A stretch of DNA of 64,000 nt from Aegilops tauschii subsp. strangulata. Taxonomy: Eukaryota; Streptophyta; Magnoliopsida; Poales; Poaceae. The notes beneath the pieces are model-generated. The model had not been told where the DNA came from and ran no database searches. It saw only the letters and a program-made list of their open reading frames with translations. A program made the translations under genes and the position numbers. Shown here piece after piece: positions 23,197-34,749 of this stretch (positions within the stretch are counted from its first letter, which is position 1; the number at the start of each line of letters is the position of its first letter). The stretch covers positions 318,583,294 through 318,647,293 of the forward strand of contig NC_053037.3 of assembly GCF_002575655.3 (NCBI RefSeq), in the 5' to 3' direction.

Positions 23197-24911
23197 TGAA
23201 GGAAATATGCCCTAGAGGCAATAATAAAGTTATTATTTATTTCCTTATTTCATGATAAATGTTTATTATTCATGCTAAAATTGTATTAACCGGAAACATG
23301 ATACATGTGTGAATACATAGACAAACAGAGTGCCACTAGTATGCCTCTACTTGACTAGCTCGTTGATCAAATATGGTTATGTTTCCTAGCCATTGATATG
23401 AGTTGTCATTTGATTAACGGGATCACATCATTAGGAGAATGATGTGATTGACTTGACCCATTCCGTTAGCTTAGCACACGATCGTTTAGTATGTTGCTAA
23501 TGCTTTCTTCATGACTTATACATGTTCCTATGACTGAGATTATGCAACTCCCATTTACCGGAGGAACACTTTGTGTGCTACCAAACGTCACAACGTAACT
23601 GGGTGATTATAAAGGTGCTCTACAGGTGTCTCCGAAGGTACTTGTTGGGTTGGCCTATTTCGAGATTAGGATTTGTCACTCCGATTGTTGTAGAGGTATC
23701 TCTGGGCCCACTTGGTAATGCACATCACTTAAAGCCTTGCAAGCAATGCAACTAATAAGTTAGTTGCGGGATGATGTATTACGGAACGAGTAAAGAGACT
23801 TGCCGGTAACGAGATTGAACTAGGTATTGAGATACCGACGATTGAATCTCGGGCAAGTGACATACCGATGACAAAGGGAACAACATATGTTGTTATGCGG
23901 TTTGACCGATAAAGATCTTCGTAGAATATGTGGGAGACAATATGAGCATCCCGGTTCCGCTATTGGTTATTGACCGGAGACGTGTCTCGGTCATGTCTAC
24001 ATAGTTCTCGAATCCGTAGGGTCCGCACGCTTAAAGTTAGATGACGGTTATATTATGAGTTTATGTCTTTTGATGTACGAAGGAGTTCGGAGTCCCGGAT
24101 GAGATCAGGGACATGACGAGGAGTCTCGAACTGGTCGATACGTAAAGATCGATATATTGGACGACTATATTCGGACATCGGAAAGGTTCCGAGTGATTCG
24201 GGTATTTTTCGGAGTACCGGAGAGTTACGGGAATTCGTATTGGGCCTTAATGGGCCATACGGGAAAGGAGAGAAAGGCCCCAAAGGGTGGCCGCACCCCT
24301 CCCCATGGACTAGTCTGAATTGGAATAGGGAGGGGGGCGCCCCCTTCCTTCCTTCTCCTTCTCCCTTCCCTTCTCCTACTCCAACAAGGAAAGGAGGAGT
24401 CCTACTCCCGGTGGGAGTAGGACTCCCCCCTTGGCGCGCCCTCCTCCTAGGCCGGCCGCCTCCCCCCTTGCGCCTTCATATACGGGGGCAAGGGGTCACC
24501 CCAAAGATACAACAATTGATCTCTTGATCTCTTAGCCGTGTGCGGTGCCCCCCTCCACCATAATCCACCTCGATAATATCGTAGCGGTGCTTAGGCGAAG
24601 CCCTGCGTCGGTAGAACATCATCGTCGTCACCACGCCGTCGTGCTGACAGAACTCTCCCTCAAAGCTCGGATGGATCAGAGTTCGAGGGACGTCATCGAG
24701 CTGAACGTGTGCTAAACTCGGAGGTGCCGTACGTTCAGTACTTGGATCGGTCGGATCGTGAAGACGTACGACTACATCAACCGCGTTGTGGTAACGCTTC
24801 CGCTTTTGGTCTACGAGGGTACGTGGACAACACTCTCCCCTCTCGTTGCTATGCATCACCATGATCTTGCGTGTGCGTAGATTTTTTTTGAAATTATTAC
24901 GTTACCCAACA
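23197..24911 (+). repeat. 3' LTR of Angela-like copia element
   Basis: This is the 1715-bp partner of the 5' LTR at 7290-9006, with a handful of scattered substitutions and small indels. It ends TTACCCAACA and is followed by the target duplication CTTAT at 24912-24916. The TATA-like box near 24477 differs by one base from the 5' copy. Confidence 0.93.
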
Positions 24912-25194
24912 CTTATGCTCATTCATAGGTTAATCCCAGATTGTTTCCCTCAAAAGCATTCTGTCGTAGATGAGCTTCCCCTTACCTATTCGTAAGTACG
25001 TTGGAGTTCCTGAAGAAAAGGACGACTTCACCTTGATGACCTGAAGCAGAGAAATGAAGACGTCAATGTAATGGATCGATCTCTTCGAGAAGAGCAACCA
25101 AGGCCGAGAAGATCTGTTAGAATTTCGTAACTAGACCTCCCCCCCTCTCTACCGCTTAAATCTCGGGACGAGATTTCTTGTAGCGGAGGAGATT
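24912..25194 (+). mobile_element. Element A interior, right end with polypurine tract
   Basis: This is the last 283 bp of the interior of element A, continuing from 7289. It ends with the conserved segment CTCGGGACGAGATTTCTTGT and the purine run AGCGGAGGAGATT (about 25182-25194), directly before the 3' LTR start TGTAACGCCC. No gene is visible. The ACGAGATTTCTTGTAG segment before the tract is common in grass gypsy elements, which favours a gypsy assignment. Confidence 0.75.
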
Positions 25195-28100
25195 TGTAAC
25201 GCCCGGATAATTAGGCTACAGTAAAACTCTGCTAATGATGCCACGTCACCTCTGTTACTGTTGGTAATCTCGCGTAGTTCAAACCCGGTTCGAATTCAAA
25301 TTTGAAATTAAGTCAAACTGGTAAAAGTTTTCAGACGTCAAAACTAAAATGTTTGGAGTGTGCCAAATAATGCCTAGGTATCTAAGGTGAAGGTACCACA
25401 CTTTTACAAATGCACAAATATTTTAAATTGAATTAAAACAGAATAGGAAAATAAATAAAAGAAAAGGAAAAACAAAACTAACAAAAGTAGAGAAGAGAAA
25501 AGAAACCCCCCTCCCACTGGGCTTCGGCCCAGCAGGCCAACCCACTGGCCCATCAGACCCACCCCAACTCCCTTATCCCCTCTCCCCCGTAACCTAATCC
25601 ACCCGCGCAGCCACTCCCCCCCCCCCCCCACGACGCGCCCCCTCCCCCGATCCAGATCAGATCGGGGCACGACGCCGCTGTGCGCCGCCGCCTCGCCCTC
25701 GTCCATCGCCGCCCAGAGCCCGCCTGGACCTCGCCGGCCTGCTTCCTTCTTCGCCGTCGTCCTGGTCTCCCCCCCCCCCGAGCACCACTGCCCCGTCCCT
25801 ACGCCTCACGGTGAGGCCTCGCCCCCCTCCGCTTCTTCCCCGCTCACCGCGCTCACCTCCCCCTGCCCGCGCTAGCCGCGCCCCTGGTGCCCCGTGCACG
25901 TCACCTCTGCGCGCCCCACGAGCCTCCCCAGCCGTTCCCTCGCGCACGCGCACACGCCCGCACATGCCGCCGCCCCGCAGCCATGCTTGCTGTTGCTCCC
26001 GTGCGCCACTGTGTGCATCGCCGCTGCCGGCCGAGGCCGCTTCCTCCCTACTCCATCCAACCGCGCCCGGCTGGCATCTCGAGCTGCTGCTGCCGCCCAC
26101 TGCCTCTGCAGCTCTCCGTCCCGCACTACGCCGCCGACCCGTGCCTCGCTGCACTCCCCTCGGCCCGCACCGGCAACGTGTACCCCGCGCCATGCCGTGC
26201 CGCGCCGACAGTGCCTCCCCGGCGGCCCCTGCCCGCTCCGCTCACCGACCCTTGCTGCTGCTGGAGCAGCAGCGGCCGCGGCCACAGCCCTCGGCGCTGG
26301 CCCCCAGCGCTCCTCCCTGCGGCCACCTCTCCACCGGCCACGGCCAGCGCGCCCCGCTCTGGCCATGGCCTCGCCGTGGCCACCGCCCCCCTGCTCCGGC
26401 CCCTGTCGGGTCCGCCCGCACCTGGGCATGCGCCAGTTCGGGCCACGCCCGCTAACGCCCGAACCCCCAATGGCCTCTGTGTGCCAATGACAAGTGGGCC
26501 TAGCCCCTGAACGAAAATGGATTAAAAAAAGAAATATAATAATAATATTAATTAATTAATCAACTTAATTAATTGTGTTTAATTGACCTAATCTCTTAAA
26601 TTAAATTAACTAATCCTGTTTAGTTAACTAAGTCAATGAGAGCTGGGACCCACACGTCAGTTTGACCAGTCAACACCTCTGTTGACTACTGACATCATGC
26701 TGACATCATGATGACATCAGCATGCACTGCTCTGGATAATGTTGAATTAAAATAATTAAATAAATCCTAAAAATGATTTAAATCTTTTAAAATAAATATA
26801 AAAATACCGTAGCTTAGATGAAAACGTTTTCTACATGAAAGTTGCTTAGAACGACGAGATGAATCCGAATACGCATTCTGTTCGTCCGCCACACGTCCCT
26901 AGCTTAGCGAACATGAAACTTTCCCCCTCCGGTCCGTCTGTCCGAAAACACGAAACACCGGGAATACTTTCACGGATGTTTTCCCCCCTTCGCCGGTATC
27001 ACCTATCCCTGCGTCAGATCACCTCTAGCACCGCGTAATGCCATGTTACAGTTTGTGATGCTTTGAATGCTCTGTTATTTATTGTGTTTTCCCTTCGTTA
27101 CATCTTTCCGGTAGACCTCGATACTGCCGGCGGCCCCCAGTTCGACTACGATGTTGATGACCCCTCCTTTTGCCAGAGAAACCAGGCAAGCCCCCCTTGA
27201 TCACCAGATATCACCTATTCCTTCTCTCTACTGCTTGCATTAGAGTAGTGTAGCATGTTACTGCTTTCGGTTAATCCTATTCTGATGCATAGCCTGTCAT
27301 TGTTGCTACAGTTGTTACCCTTACCTGCAATCCTAAATGCTTAGTATAGGATGCTAGTATTCCATCAGTGGCCCTACACTCTTGTCCGTCTGCCATGCTA
27401 TACTACTGGGGCGTGATCACTTCGGGAGGCGATCACGGGCATATGCTATATACTTTATACTGTTACATTACTTATGATACTGTTCGGAGATGGGGGCTGA
27501 AGGGGCAGGTGGCTCCATCCCGGTAGTGGTGGGCCTGGGTTCCCGACGGCGCCCGACTGTTACTTTGTGGTGGAGCGACAGGGCAGGTTGAGGCCACCTA
27601 GGAGAGAGGTGGGCCTGGCCCTGGTCGGCATTCACGGATACTTCAATTAATACGTTTAACGAGATCCTGGTATTTGATCTGAGTCTGGACACTAGCCTAT
27701 ATGCACTAACCAACTACGCGGGAACAGTTATGGGCACTTGACGTCGTGATATCAGCCGAAGCCTTCTTGACGTCAGCGACTGAGTGGCGCACGCCGGATT
27801 GGACCGTAAGCCTGCGCTTGTATTAAGGGGGCTAGGTCTGCTTCTGGCCACGTTCGCAACGTGCAGGTGTGCAATGGGCGATGGGCCAAACCCCTGCGCG
27901 CATAGGATTTAGACCGGCATGCTAACCTCTCTGTTGTGCCTAGGCAGGGCTGCGACGTGTTGATCTTCCGAGGCCGGGCATGACCCAGGAAAGTGTGTCC
28001 GGCCAAATGGGATCGAGCGTGTTGGGTAATGTGGTGCACCCCTGCAGGGAAGTTTATCTATTCGAATAGCCGTGTCCCTCGGTAAAAGGATGACCCGGAG

Positions 28101-28892
28101 TTGTACCTTGACCTTATGACAACTAGAACCGGATACTTAATAAAACACACCCTTCCAAGTGCCAGATACCACCCGGTGATTGCTCTCTCACAGGTCGACA
28201 AGGAGAGGATCGTTGGGTTAGGATTATGCTATGCGATGATACTTGGTGAACTTACCATCTACTCTCTTCTACATGCTGCAACATGGAGGCTGCCAGAAGC
28301 GTAGTCTTCGACAGGACTAGCTATCCCCCTCTTATTCTGGCATTCTACAGTTCAGTCCACCAATATTGCCTCTTTACACATATACCCATGCATATGTAGT
28401 GTAGATCCTTGCTTGCGAGTACTTTGGATGAGTACTCACGGTTGCTTTTCTCCCTCTTTTCCCCTTTCCCTTCTACATGGTTGTCGCAACCAGATGCTGG
28501 AGCCCAGGAGCCAGACGCCACCGTCGATGACGACTCCTACTACACCGGAGGTGCCTACTACTACGTGCAGGCTGCTGACAACGGCCAGGAGTAGTTTAGG
28601 AGGATTCCAGGCAGGAGGCATGCGCCTCTTTCGATTTGTATCCCAGTTTGTGCTAGCCTTCTTAAGGCAAACTTGTTTAACTTATGTCTGTACTCAGATA
28701 TTGTTGCTTCCGCTGACTCGTCTATGATCGAGCACTTGTATTCGAGCCCTCGAGGCCCCTGGCTTGTATTATGGTGCTTGTATGACTTATTTTTGTTTTA
28801 GAGTTGTGTTGTGATATCTTCCCGTGAGTCCCTGATCTTGATCATACACTTTGCGTGCATGATTAGTGTATGATTGAATTGGGGGTGTCACA
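25195..28892 (+). repeat. 3' LTR of element A (complete, 3.7 kb)
   Basis: It begins TGTAACGCCCGG and ends GTCACA. From 25478 onward it matches positions 1-3395, with many small differences (for example the GACATCATG duplications near 26695-26715 that the other copy lacks). The GC-rich block at 25500-26500 gives compositional ORFs on both strands. An LTR of this size with TGTAAC start fits the large-LTR gypsy families of Triticeae; I do not assign a family name. The bases after it are copia sequence, the insertion target. Confidence 0.88.
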
Positions 28893-29360
28893 CAAGCCAT
28901 AGAGAATAAATGGATCTTTAAGAAGAAGACTGACGCGGATGGTAATCTGACCGTCTATAAGGCTCGGCTTGTCGCTAAGGGTTATCGACAAGTTCAAGGG
29001 GTTGACTACGATGAGACCATCTCACCCGTAGCGAAGCTGAAGTCCGTCCGAATCATGTTAGAAATTGTCGCATTCTACGATTATGAGATATGGCAAATGG
29101 ATGTCAAAATGGCATTCCTTAATGGTTTCCTTAAGGAAGAATTGTATATGAAGCAGCCGGAAGGTTTTTTCAAATCCTAAGAATGCTGACAAGGTATGCA
29201 AGCTCCAGCGCTCCATCTATGGGCTGGTGCAAGCATCTCGGAGTTGCAACATTCGCTTTGAGGAAATGATCAAAGCGTTTGGGTTTATGCAGACTTATGG
29301 AGAATCCTGTGTTTACAAGAAAGTGGGTGGGAGCTCTGTAGCATTTCTCATATTATATGT
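28893..29360 (+). pseudogene. Copia reverse transcriptase fragment between elements A and C
   Basis: This is an open plus-strand piece of copia reverse transcriptase: AIENKWIFKKKTDADGN, VAKGYRQVQGVDYDETIS, WQMDVKMAFLNGFLKEELYM and, after one frameshift near 29167, LQRSIYGLVQASRSC. It resembles the reverse transcriptase of the nested Angela-like element but is a separate copy. It is cut off on the left by element A. On the right it is cut by element C exactly where LILYV would continue into the catalytic YVDD aspartates. It is therefore the oldest layer in this window. Its other parts lie outside the window. Confidence 0.85.
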
Positions 29361-29736
29361 TGTAACATCCCAAAATTCTAAATTTTGGAATGTTATATTA
29401 AATAAATAGTTTTGATTGATTGTATGATTGCTTGTGTGTTTTGCTGTGTGAAATTGAGTGAAATTTGAAACTTTTTTGAAAGTTGAATGAGAGGGAATAA
29501 AAGGACTTTCCCAAACTTTCACTTTGCATTCTGATCTCCATGAATTTAAATTCTTTTCAAATACAAAACCCTAGAGAGAAGATGACATGAATTCTTCCAA
29601 TTTAAAATGAAAAGTTTTTTTAATATTTGGATTTCATTTGGAACTATTTCAAATTCGGAAACTTTATGCAACTCAATGAGTTTCATGAGAGAAGATAAAA
29701 TGACTTCTTCAAATGCTAAGAAAGAGAGTTGAAAGT
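29361..29736 (+). repeat. Element C 5' LTR, first piece
   Basis: It matches 62592-62970 closely, beginning TGTAACATCC and an AAATAAATAGTTTTGATTGA stretch. Relative to the 3' LTR it lacks about 22 bp just before the Athila insertion, between two TTGAAAGT-like repeats. No gene is present. Confidence 0.9.
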
Positions 29737-31143
29737 TGATACGTCTCCAACGTATCTACTTTTCCAAACACTTTTGCCCTTGTTTTGGACTCTAACTTGC
29801 ATGATTTGAATGGAACTAACCCGGACTGATGCAGTTTTCAGCAGAATTACCATGGTGTTATTTTTGTGCAGAAATAAAAGTTCTCGGAATGACCTGAAAC
29901 TTCACGGAGAATATTTTTGGAATAAATAAAAAATACTGGTGAAAGAATCAGCATCAGGGGGCCCACACCATGTCCACGAGGGTGCAGGGCGCGCCCACCC
30001 CGCTGGGGCGCGCCCCCTGCCTCGTGGGCCCCTTGAGACTCCACTGACCTCAACTCCAACACCATATATTCATGTTCGGGGAGAAAAAATGAGAGAGAAG
30101 GATTCATCGTGTTTTATGATACGGAGCCACTGCCAAGCCCTAATCTCTCTCGGGAGTGCTGATCTGGAGTCTGTTCGGGGCTCCGGAGAGGGGAATCTGT
30201 CGCCGTCGTCATCATCATTAACCATCCTTCATCACCAATTTCATGATGCTCACCGCCGTGCGTGAGTAATTCCATCGTAGGCTTGCTGGACGGTGATGGG
30301 TTGGATGAGATTTACCATGTAATCGAGTTAGTTTTGTTAGGGTTTGATAACTAGTATCCATTATGTTCTGAGATTGATGTTGGTATGACTTTGCTATGCT
30401 TAATGCTTGTCACTAGGGCCCGAGTGCCATGATTTCAGATCTGAACCTATTATATTTTCATGAATATATGTGAGTTCTTGATCCTATCTTGCAAGTCAAT
30501 AGTCACCTACTATGTGTTATGATCCGGTAACCCCGAAGTGACAATAATCGGGACCACTCCTGGTGATGACCGTAGTTTGAGGAGTTCATGTATTTACTAA
30601 GTGTTAATGCTTTGGTCCGGTACTCTATTAAAAGGAGGCCTTAATATCCCTTAGTTTCCGATAGGACCCCGCTGCCACGGGAGGGTAGGACAAAACATGT
30701 CATGGAAGTTCTTTTCCATAAGCACGTATGACTATATTCGGAATACACGCCTACATTACATTGATGAACTGGAGCTAGTTCTGTGTCACCCTATGTTATA
30801 ACTGTTGCATGAGGAATCGCATCCGACATAATTATCCATCATTGATCCATTGCCTACGAGCTTTTCACATATTGATCTTTGCTTAGTTACTTTTTCGTTG
30901 CCACTGTTACAAGTACTACAAAGCTGCTACTGTTACTTTTGCCACTGTTACCGTTACTTCCATAATACTTTGCTACTAAATACTTTGCTGTAGATATTTA
31001 GTCTTTCAAGTGTTGTTGAATTCACAACTCAACTGCTAATACTTGAGAATATTCTTTGGCTCCCCTTGTGTCGAATCAATAAATTTGGGTTGAATAATCT
31101 ACCCTTGAAAACTGTTGCGATCCCCTATACTTGTGGGTTATCA
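29737..31143 (+). repeat. 5' LTR of the Athila-type element
   Basis: The 1407-bp LTR starts TGATACGTCTCCAACGTATC and ends CTTGTGGGTTATCA. It matches 37795-39177. A TATA-like CCATATATTC at about 30061-30070 is likely the promoter. Relative to the 3' LTR it keeps about 20 bp between two GCGCGCCC repeats near 29989-30015, which the 3' copy has lost. Confidence 0.92.
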
Positions 31144-31154
31144 AGATTATTTTC

Positions 31155-31172
31155 TGGCGCCGTTGCTGGGGA
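31155..31172 (+). other. Primer binding site (Asp-tRNA type)
   Basis: TGGCGCCGTTGCTGGGGA begins 11 bases after the 5' LTR. It matches the complement of the 3' end of plant Asp-tRNA with one mismatch. Athila and Tat gypsy elements commonly use this primer. Confidence 0.82.
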
Positions 31173-31212
31173 GCATAGCTCTATTCTTTGAGTCACTTGG
31201 GATTTATATCTG

Positions 31213-33212
31213 TTGATCACTATGAGGAACTTGAAAGACGAAAAAACCAAGATTTATCCCTCAACTACGAGGGGAGGTAAGGAACTGCCTTCTTGCTCTG
31301 CACTTGATTCTCCTTCTGTTTTGAGTAAACTTGCGACACCTAAACCTACTCCCGCTATTGATTCTGATATGTTGCATGTTATTGATGATGCCACTTCTGC
31401 TTTGCATGATACTTATGATGAAACTACTTCTATGCTTTATAATATTGTGCCATTAGGTGAATTTCTTGATGAACAACTTGCTAGGGTTAGAGAGAATGAA
31501 ATTATTGAAACTGATAATATTGATGAAAGTGATGACGAAGATTCTCCCCCTAGATATGAATTGCCTCATGTGCCTGAGGGTTATGTTATGGATGAAGAAA
31601 TTGCTAGAGACTTTTTTGCTTGCAAAGATAGATATGATCTTAATAAACTGTTAGCTAAGCTGAAAGAAAAGTCTTTGAATGCTAGAATGAAATATGACCC
31701 TCCTTTTGTTACTTCACCTATCTGTATTTCTGATAAGGATTATGATTTCTCTGTCGATCCTGAGTTGATTACTTTGGTTGAATCTGATCCTTTTTATGGC
31801 TATGAATCTGAAACTGTTGTGGCACATCATACTAAATTAAATGATATAGCCACCCTATTTACTCATGAGGAAAAAATTGTTACTACTATATCCTTAAGTT
31901 ATTTCCGTTCTCATTAAAGGGTGATGCTAAAACATGGTTTAATTATCTTACTCCTAGTTGTGTGCGTAGTCCCCAGGATATGGTTTATTACTTCTCTGCC
32001 AAATATTTCCCCGCTCATAAGAAACAAGATGCCTTAAGGGAAATATATAATTTTGTGCAAATTGAAGAAGAGAGTCTCCCACAAGCTTGGGGGAGGCTTC
32101 TCCAATTACTTAATGCTTTGCCTGATCATCCTCTCAAGAAAAATGAAATACTTGATATCTTTTATAATGGACTAACCGATGCTTCCAGAGACCACCTGGA
32201 TAGTTGTGCTGGTTGTGTTTTGAGGGAAAGAACTGTTGAGCAAGTTGAATTGCTATTGAATAATATATTGAGTAATGATAATGATTGGACACTTCCTGAA
32301 CCAACTCCTAAGCCAACCCCGAAGAAAAGGGGTATTCTATTTCTCAGTCCTGAAGATATGTAAGAGGCAAAGAAGTCTATGAAATAAAAGGGTATTAAAG
32401 CTGAAGATGTTAAGAATTTACCACCTATTGAAGAAATACATGGTCTTGATAACCCGACACAGGTAGTAAAGGTAAATTCTCTCTATAGATTTTATGAAGG
32501 TGATATTCCTAGTTATAAGTCTGCTAGCCAATGCTTGGATGAGTTTGATAATTTTATTATTAAACAAGAAAACTTCAATGCTTATGTTGGTAGACAATTG
32601 AAACATAATGCTTATATGATTGAACACTTCAGTGATTATATATCTAGAGTTATAGGTGACCTTAAACTTATTAGTAAACATGATTCTATGGTTACCACTC
32701 AAGTAGAACAAGTGCTTAAAGCTCAAGATAGATTTGCTCAATGAATTAAATAATAAGAAAAATGACAATGATGTTAGAGTTGTGACTAGAGGGGGTAGAA
32801 TGACTCAGGAACCTTTGTATCCTGAGGGCCACACTAAGAGAGTTGAGCAAGATTCTCAGAGAACTAATGTTGATGCACCTAGTTCTTCTAAGAAGAAGAA
32901 AAAGAAAAATGATAGGACTTTGCATGCTTCTAGTCAACTTGTTGTTGACACACCTGAGAATCCCAATGATATTTCTATTTTTGATGCTAAAACACAATCT
33001 GGTAATGAATATGAACCTAATGATAATATTAATGATGATGTTCATGTTGATACTCAACCTAGCAATAACAATGATGTAGAGATTGAACCTGCTGTTGATC
33101 TTGATAACCCACAATCAAAGAATCAACGTTATGATAAGAGAGACTTTGTTGCTAGGAAGCACGGTAAAGAAAGAGAACCATGGGTTCAGAAACCCATGCC
33201 TTTTTCCTCCTA
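31213..33212 (+). pseudogene. Athila-type gag, broken
   Basis: ORF 31213-31917 gives the acidic N-terminal part. After a frameshift near 31890, WFNYLTPSCVRSPQDMVYYF and QAWGRLLQLLNALPDHPLKK (31920-32363) form the conserved gag core that builds the particle. Further pieces follow: stops near 32361 and 32384, an open part 32535-32744, a frame change at about 32742, and a Lys-rich then Asp/Asn-rich linker (32734-33212). At least two frame changes and several stops make it non-functional. Its match to Athila gag rests on the core segment and on the protease that follows. Confidence 0.82.
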
Positions 33213-33259
33213 AACCATCCAAGAAAAAGGATGATTAGGATTTTGAATGCTTTTCTGAA

Positions 33260-33964
33260 ATGATTAGACCTATCTTTTTGCGTATGCGTTTGACTGATAT
33301 GCTTAAAATGAATCCTTATGCTAAGTATATGAAAGATATTGTTACGAATAAAAGAAAGATACCGGAAGCTGAAATTTCCACCATGCTTGCCAATTATACT
33401 TTTAAAGGTGGAATACCTAAGAAACTAGGAGATCCAGGAGTACCAACTATACCATGCTCCATCAAAAGAAACTATGTTAATACTGCTTTATGTGATCTTG
33501 GAGCCGGTGTTAGTGTTATGCCTCTCTCTTTATATCATAGACTTGATTTGAATAAGTTGACACCTACTGAAATATCTTTGCAAATGGCCGATAAATCAAC
33601 TGCTATACCTGTCGGTATTTGTGAGGATGTGCCTGTTGTGGATGCAAACATTACTATTTTAACGGACTTTGTTATTCTTGATATTCCCGAGGACGATAGT
33701 ATGTCAATTATCCTTGGTAGACCCTTTTTGAATACTGCAGGGGCTGTTATTGATTGCAACAAAGGCAATGTCACTTTTCATGTTAATGGTAATGAGCATA
33801 CGGTACACTTTCCAAGGAAACAACCTCAAGTCCACAGTATCAATTCTGTTGGAAAATTTTCAACAATTACTATTGGAGGTTTTGAATTTCCTCTTCCTAC
33901 TGTCAAGAAGAAATATGATATTCTTATTGTTGGGGACGTGCATATCCCCGTTGAGGTCACTTAG
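33260..33964 (+). CDS. Athila-type aspartic protease region (open reading frame)
   Basis: The 234-residue frame holds a retropepsin-like domain: the catalytic loop reads ALCDLGAGVSVMPLSLYHRL (residues about 73-92), where Athila proteases have DLGA instead of the usual DTGA, and the flap-end motif IILGRPFL lies at about residues 150-157. The enzyme would cut the gag-pol polyprotein. Upstream it is separated from gag by a stop near 33237, so it cannot be made as part of an intact gag-pol here. The frame ends at 33962-33964, and no reverse transcriptase follows, which is unusual for a complete gypsy element. Confidence 0.8.
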   Translation: MIRPIFLRMRLTDMLKMNPYAKYMKDIVTNKRKIPEAEISTMLANYTFKGGIPKKLGDPGVPTIPCSIKRNYVNTALCDLGAGVSVMPLSLYHRLDLNKLTPTEISLQMADKSTAIPVGICEDVPVVDANITILTDFVILDIPEDDSMSIILGRPFLNTAGAVIDCNKGNVTFHVNGNEHTVHFPRKQPQVHSINSVGKFSTITIGGFEFPLPTVKKKYDILIVGDVHIPVEVT

Positions 33965-34749
33965 TGTTATTCGAAAATTCTCCGGTTTCATGTGATTCGG
34001 AAAGAGTTTGTTAACAAGACTTGATCAACCTTGTTAGTGGATTCCTTTTGATGAGCATGAGATGGATGAAGTTAGAAAGCACAACTCTCCGTACCCTCCT
34101 TTTACTTTCTGTTATTTGGATTAAATAAAGCAAAAAATAGTATTTTCTGTTTGTTTTCTGAATTATCCTTGCAATAAAAAATACCCCAAAAATAAAAGTT
34201 CTCCAAACGTCCTGAAAATGAAATATGAATTTTTGTAGAATATTTAAGAATTACTGGCACTAAGAACACACCAGAGGGGGCACCACCTGGCCACGAGGGT
34301 GCAGGGCATGCCCACCCCCCTGCGGCGCGCCCCTGCCTCATGGGCCCCATGTGGACCCCCTCCACTTATTCCTGCACCCACTCACTTCGTCTTCCTCCAG
34401 AAAAATCCTCCCATTGCTCAAACCCGTGTTCTAGCTCATCTTGCTGCCATTTTTGTTCTCCTTGCTCAAAGCTTCATTCACAAAACTATTTTGGGGATTG
34501 TTCTTCGATATGTGACTCCTCCAATAGTCCAATTAGTTTTTGTTCTAGTGCTTTATTTATTGCAAATTTTTGCTGCTAAGGTGACCCTGTTCTTGAGCTT
34601 GCATGCCAGATTTATATGGTCCCAAGTAGTTCTAATGCATGATATAGTCCCTAGGCACTTATGGGAGTAGTTGCTATTAATCTTGTTGAGTTTGGTTCAC
34701 TTTTATTTTGAGTCACTAAAAATTTCAGAATTTTTTCAGAGGAAGAAAT
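33965..34749 (+). mobile_element. Non-coding spacer with an LTR-like segment
   Basis: It lies between the protease and the third ORF. Positions about 34160-34365 resemble the LTR at about 29865-30040: both read AAATAAAAGTTCT, then AATATTT, then CACGAGGGTGCAGGGC, CGCGCCC and CTGCCTC.TGGGCCCC in the same order. This may be an internal promoter derived from an LTR. The 123-codon ORF over it (34299-34670) is not recognisable. Confidence 0.6.

Larger units (their letters stand above)
7290..24911 (+). mobile_element. Ty1/copia retrotransposon, Angela/WIS/BARE clade, with nested CACTA
   Basis: Two near-identical LTRs (7290-9006 and 23197-24911), a primer site, a gag with a CCHC knuckle, integrase, reverse transcriptase, RNase H remnant and a polypurine tract occur in copia order. 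The LTR start (TGAAGGAAATATGCCCTA), the primer site and the leader after it are those of the Angela/WIS/BARE clade, recognised from memory. The element is cut between protease and the GAG-pre-integrase region by CACTA-1 (11428-20512). All coding parts carry stops and frameshifts, so it is non-autonomous. Both borders are supported by the CTTAT duplication. Confidence 0.92.
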
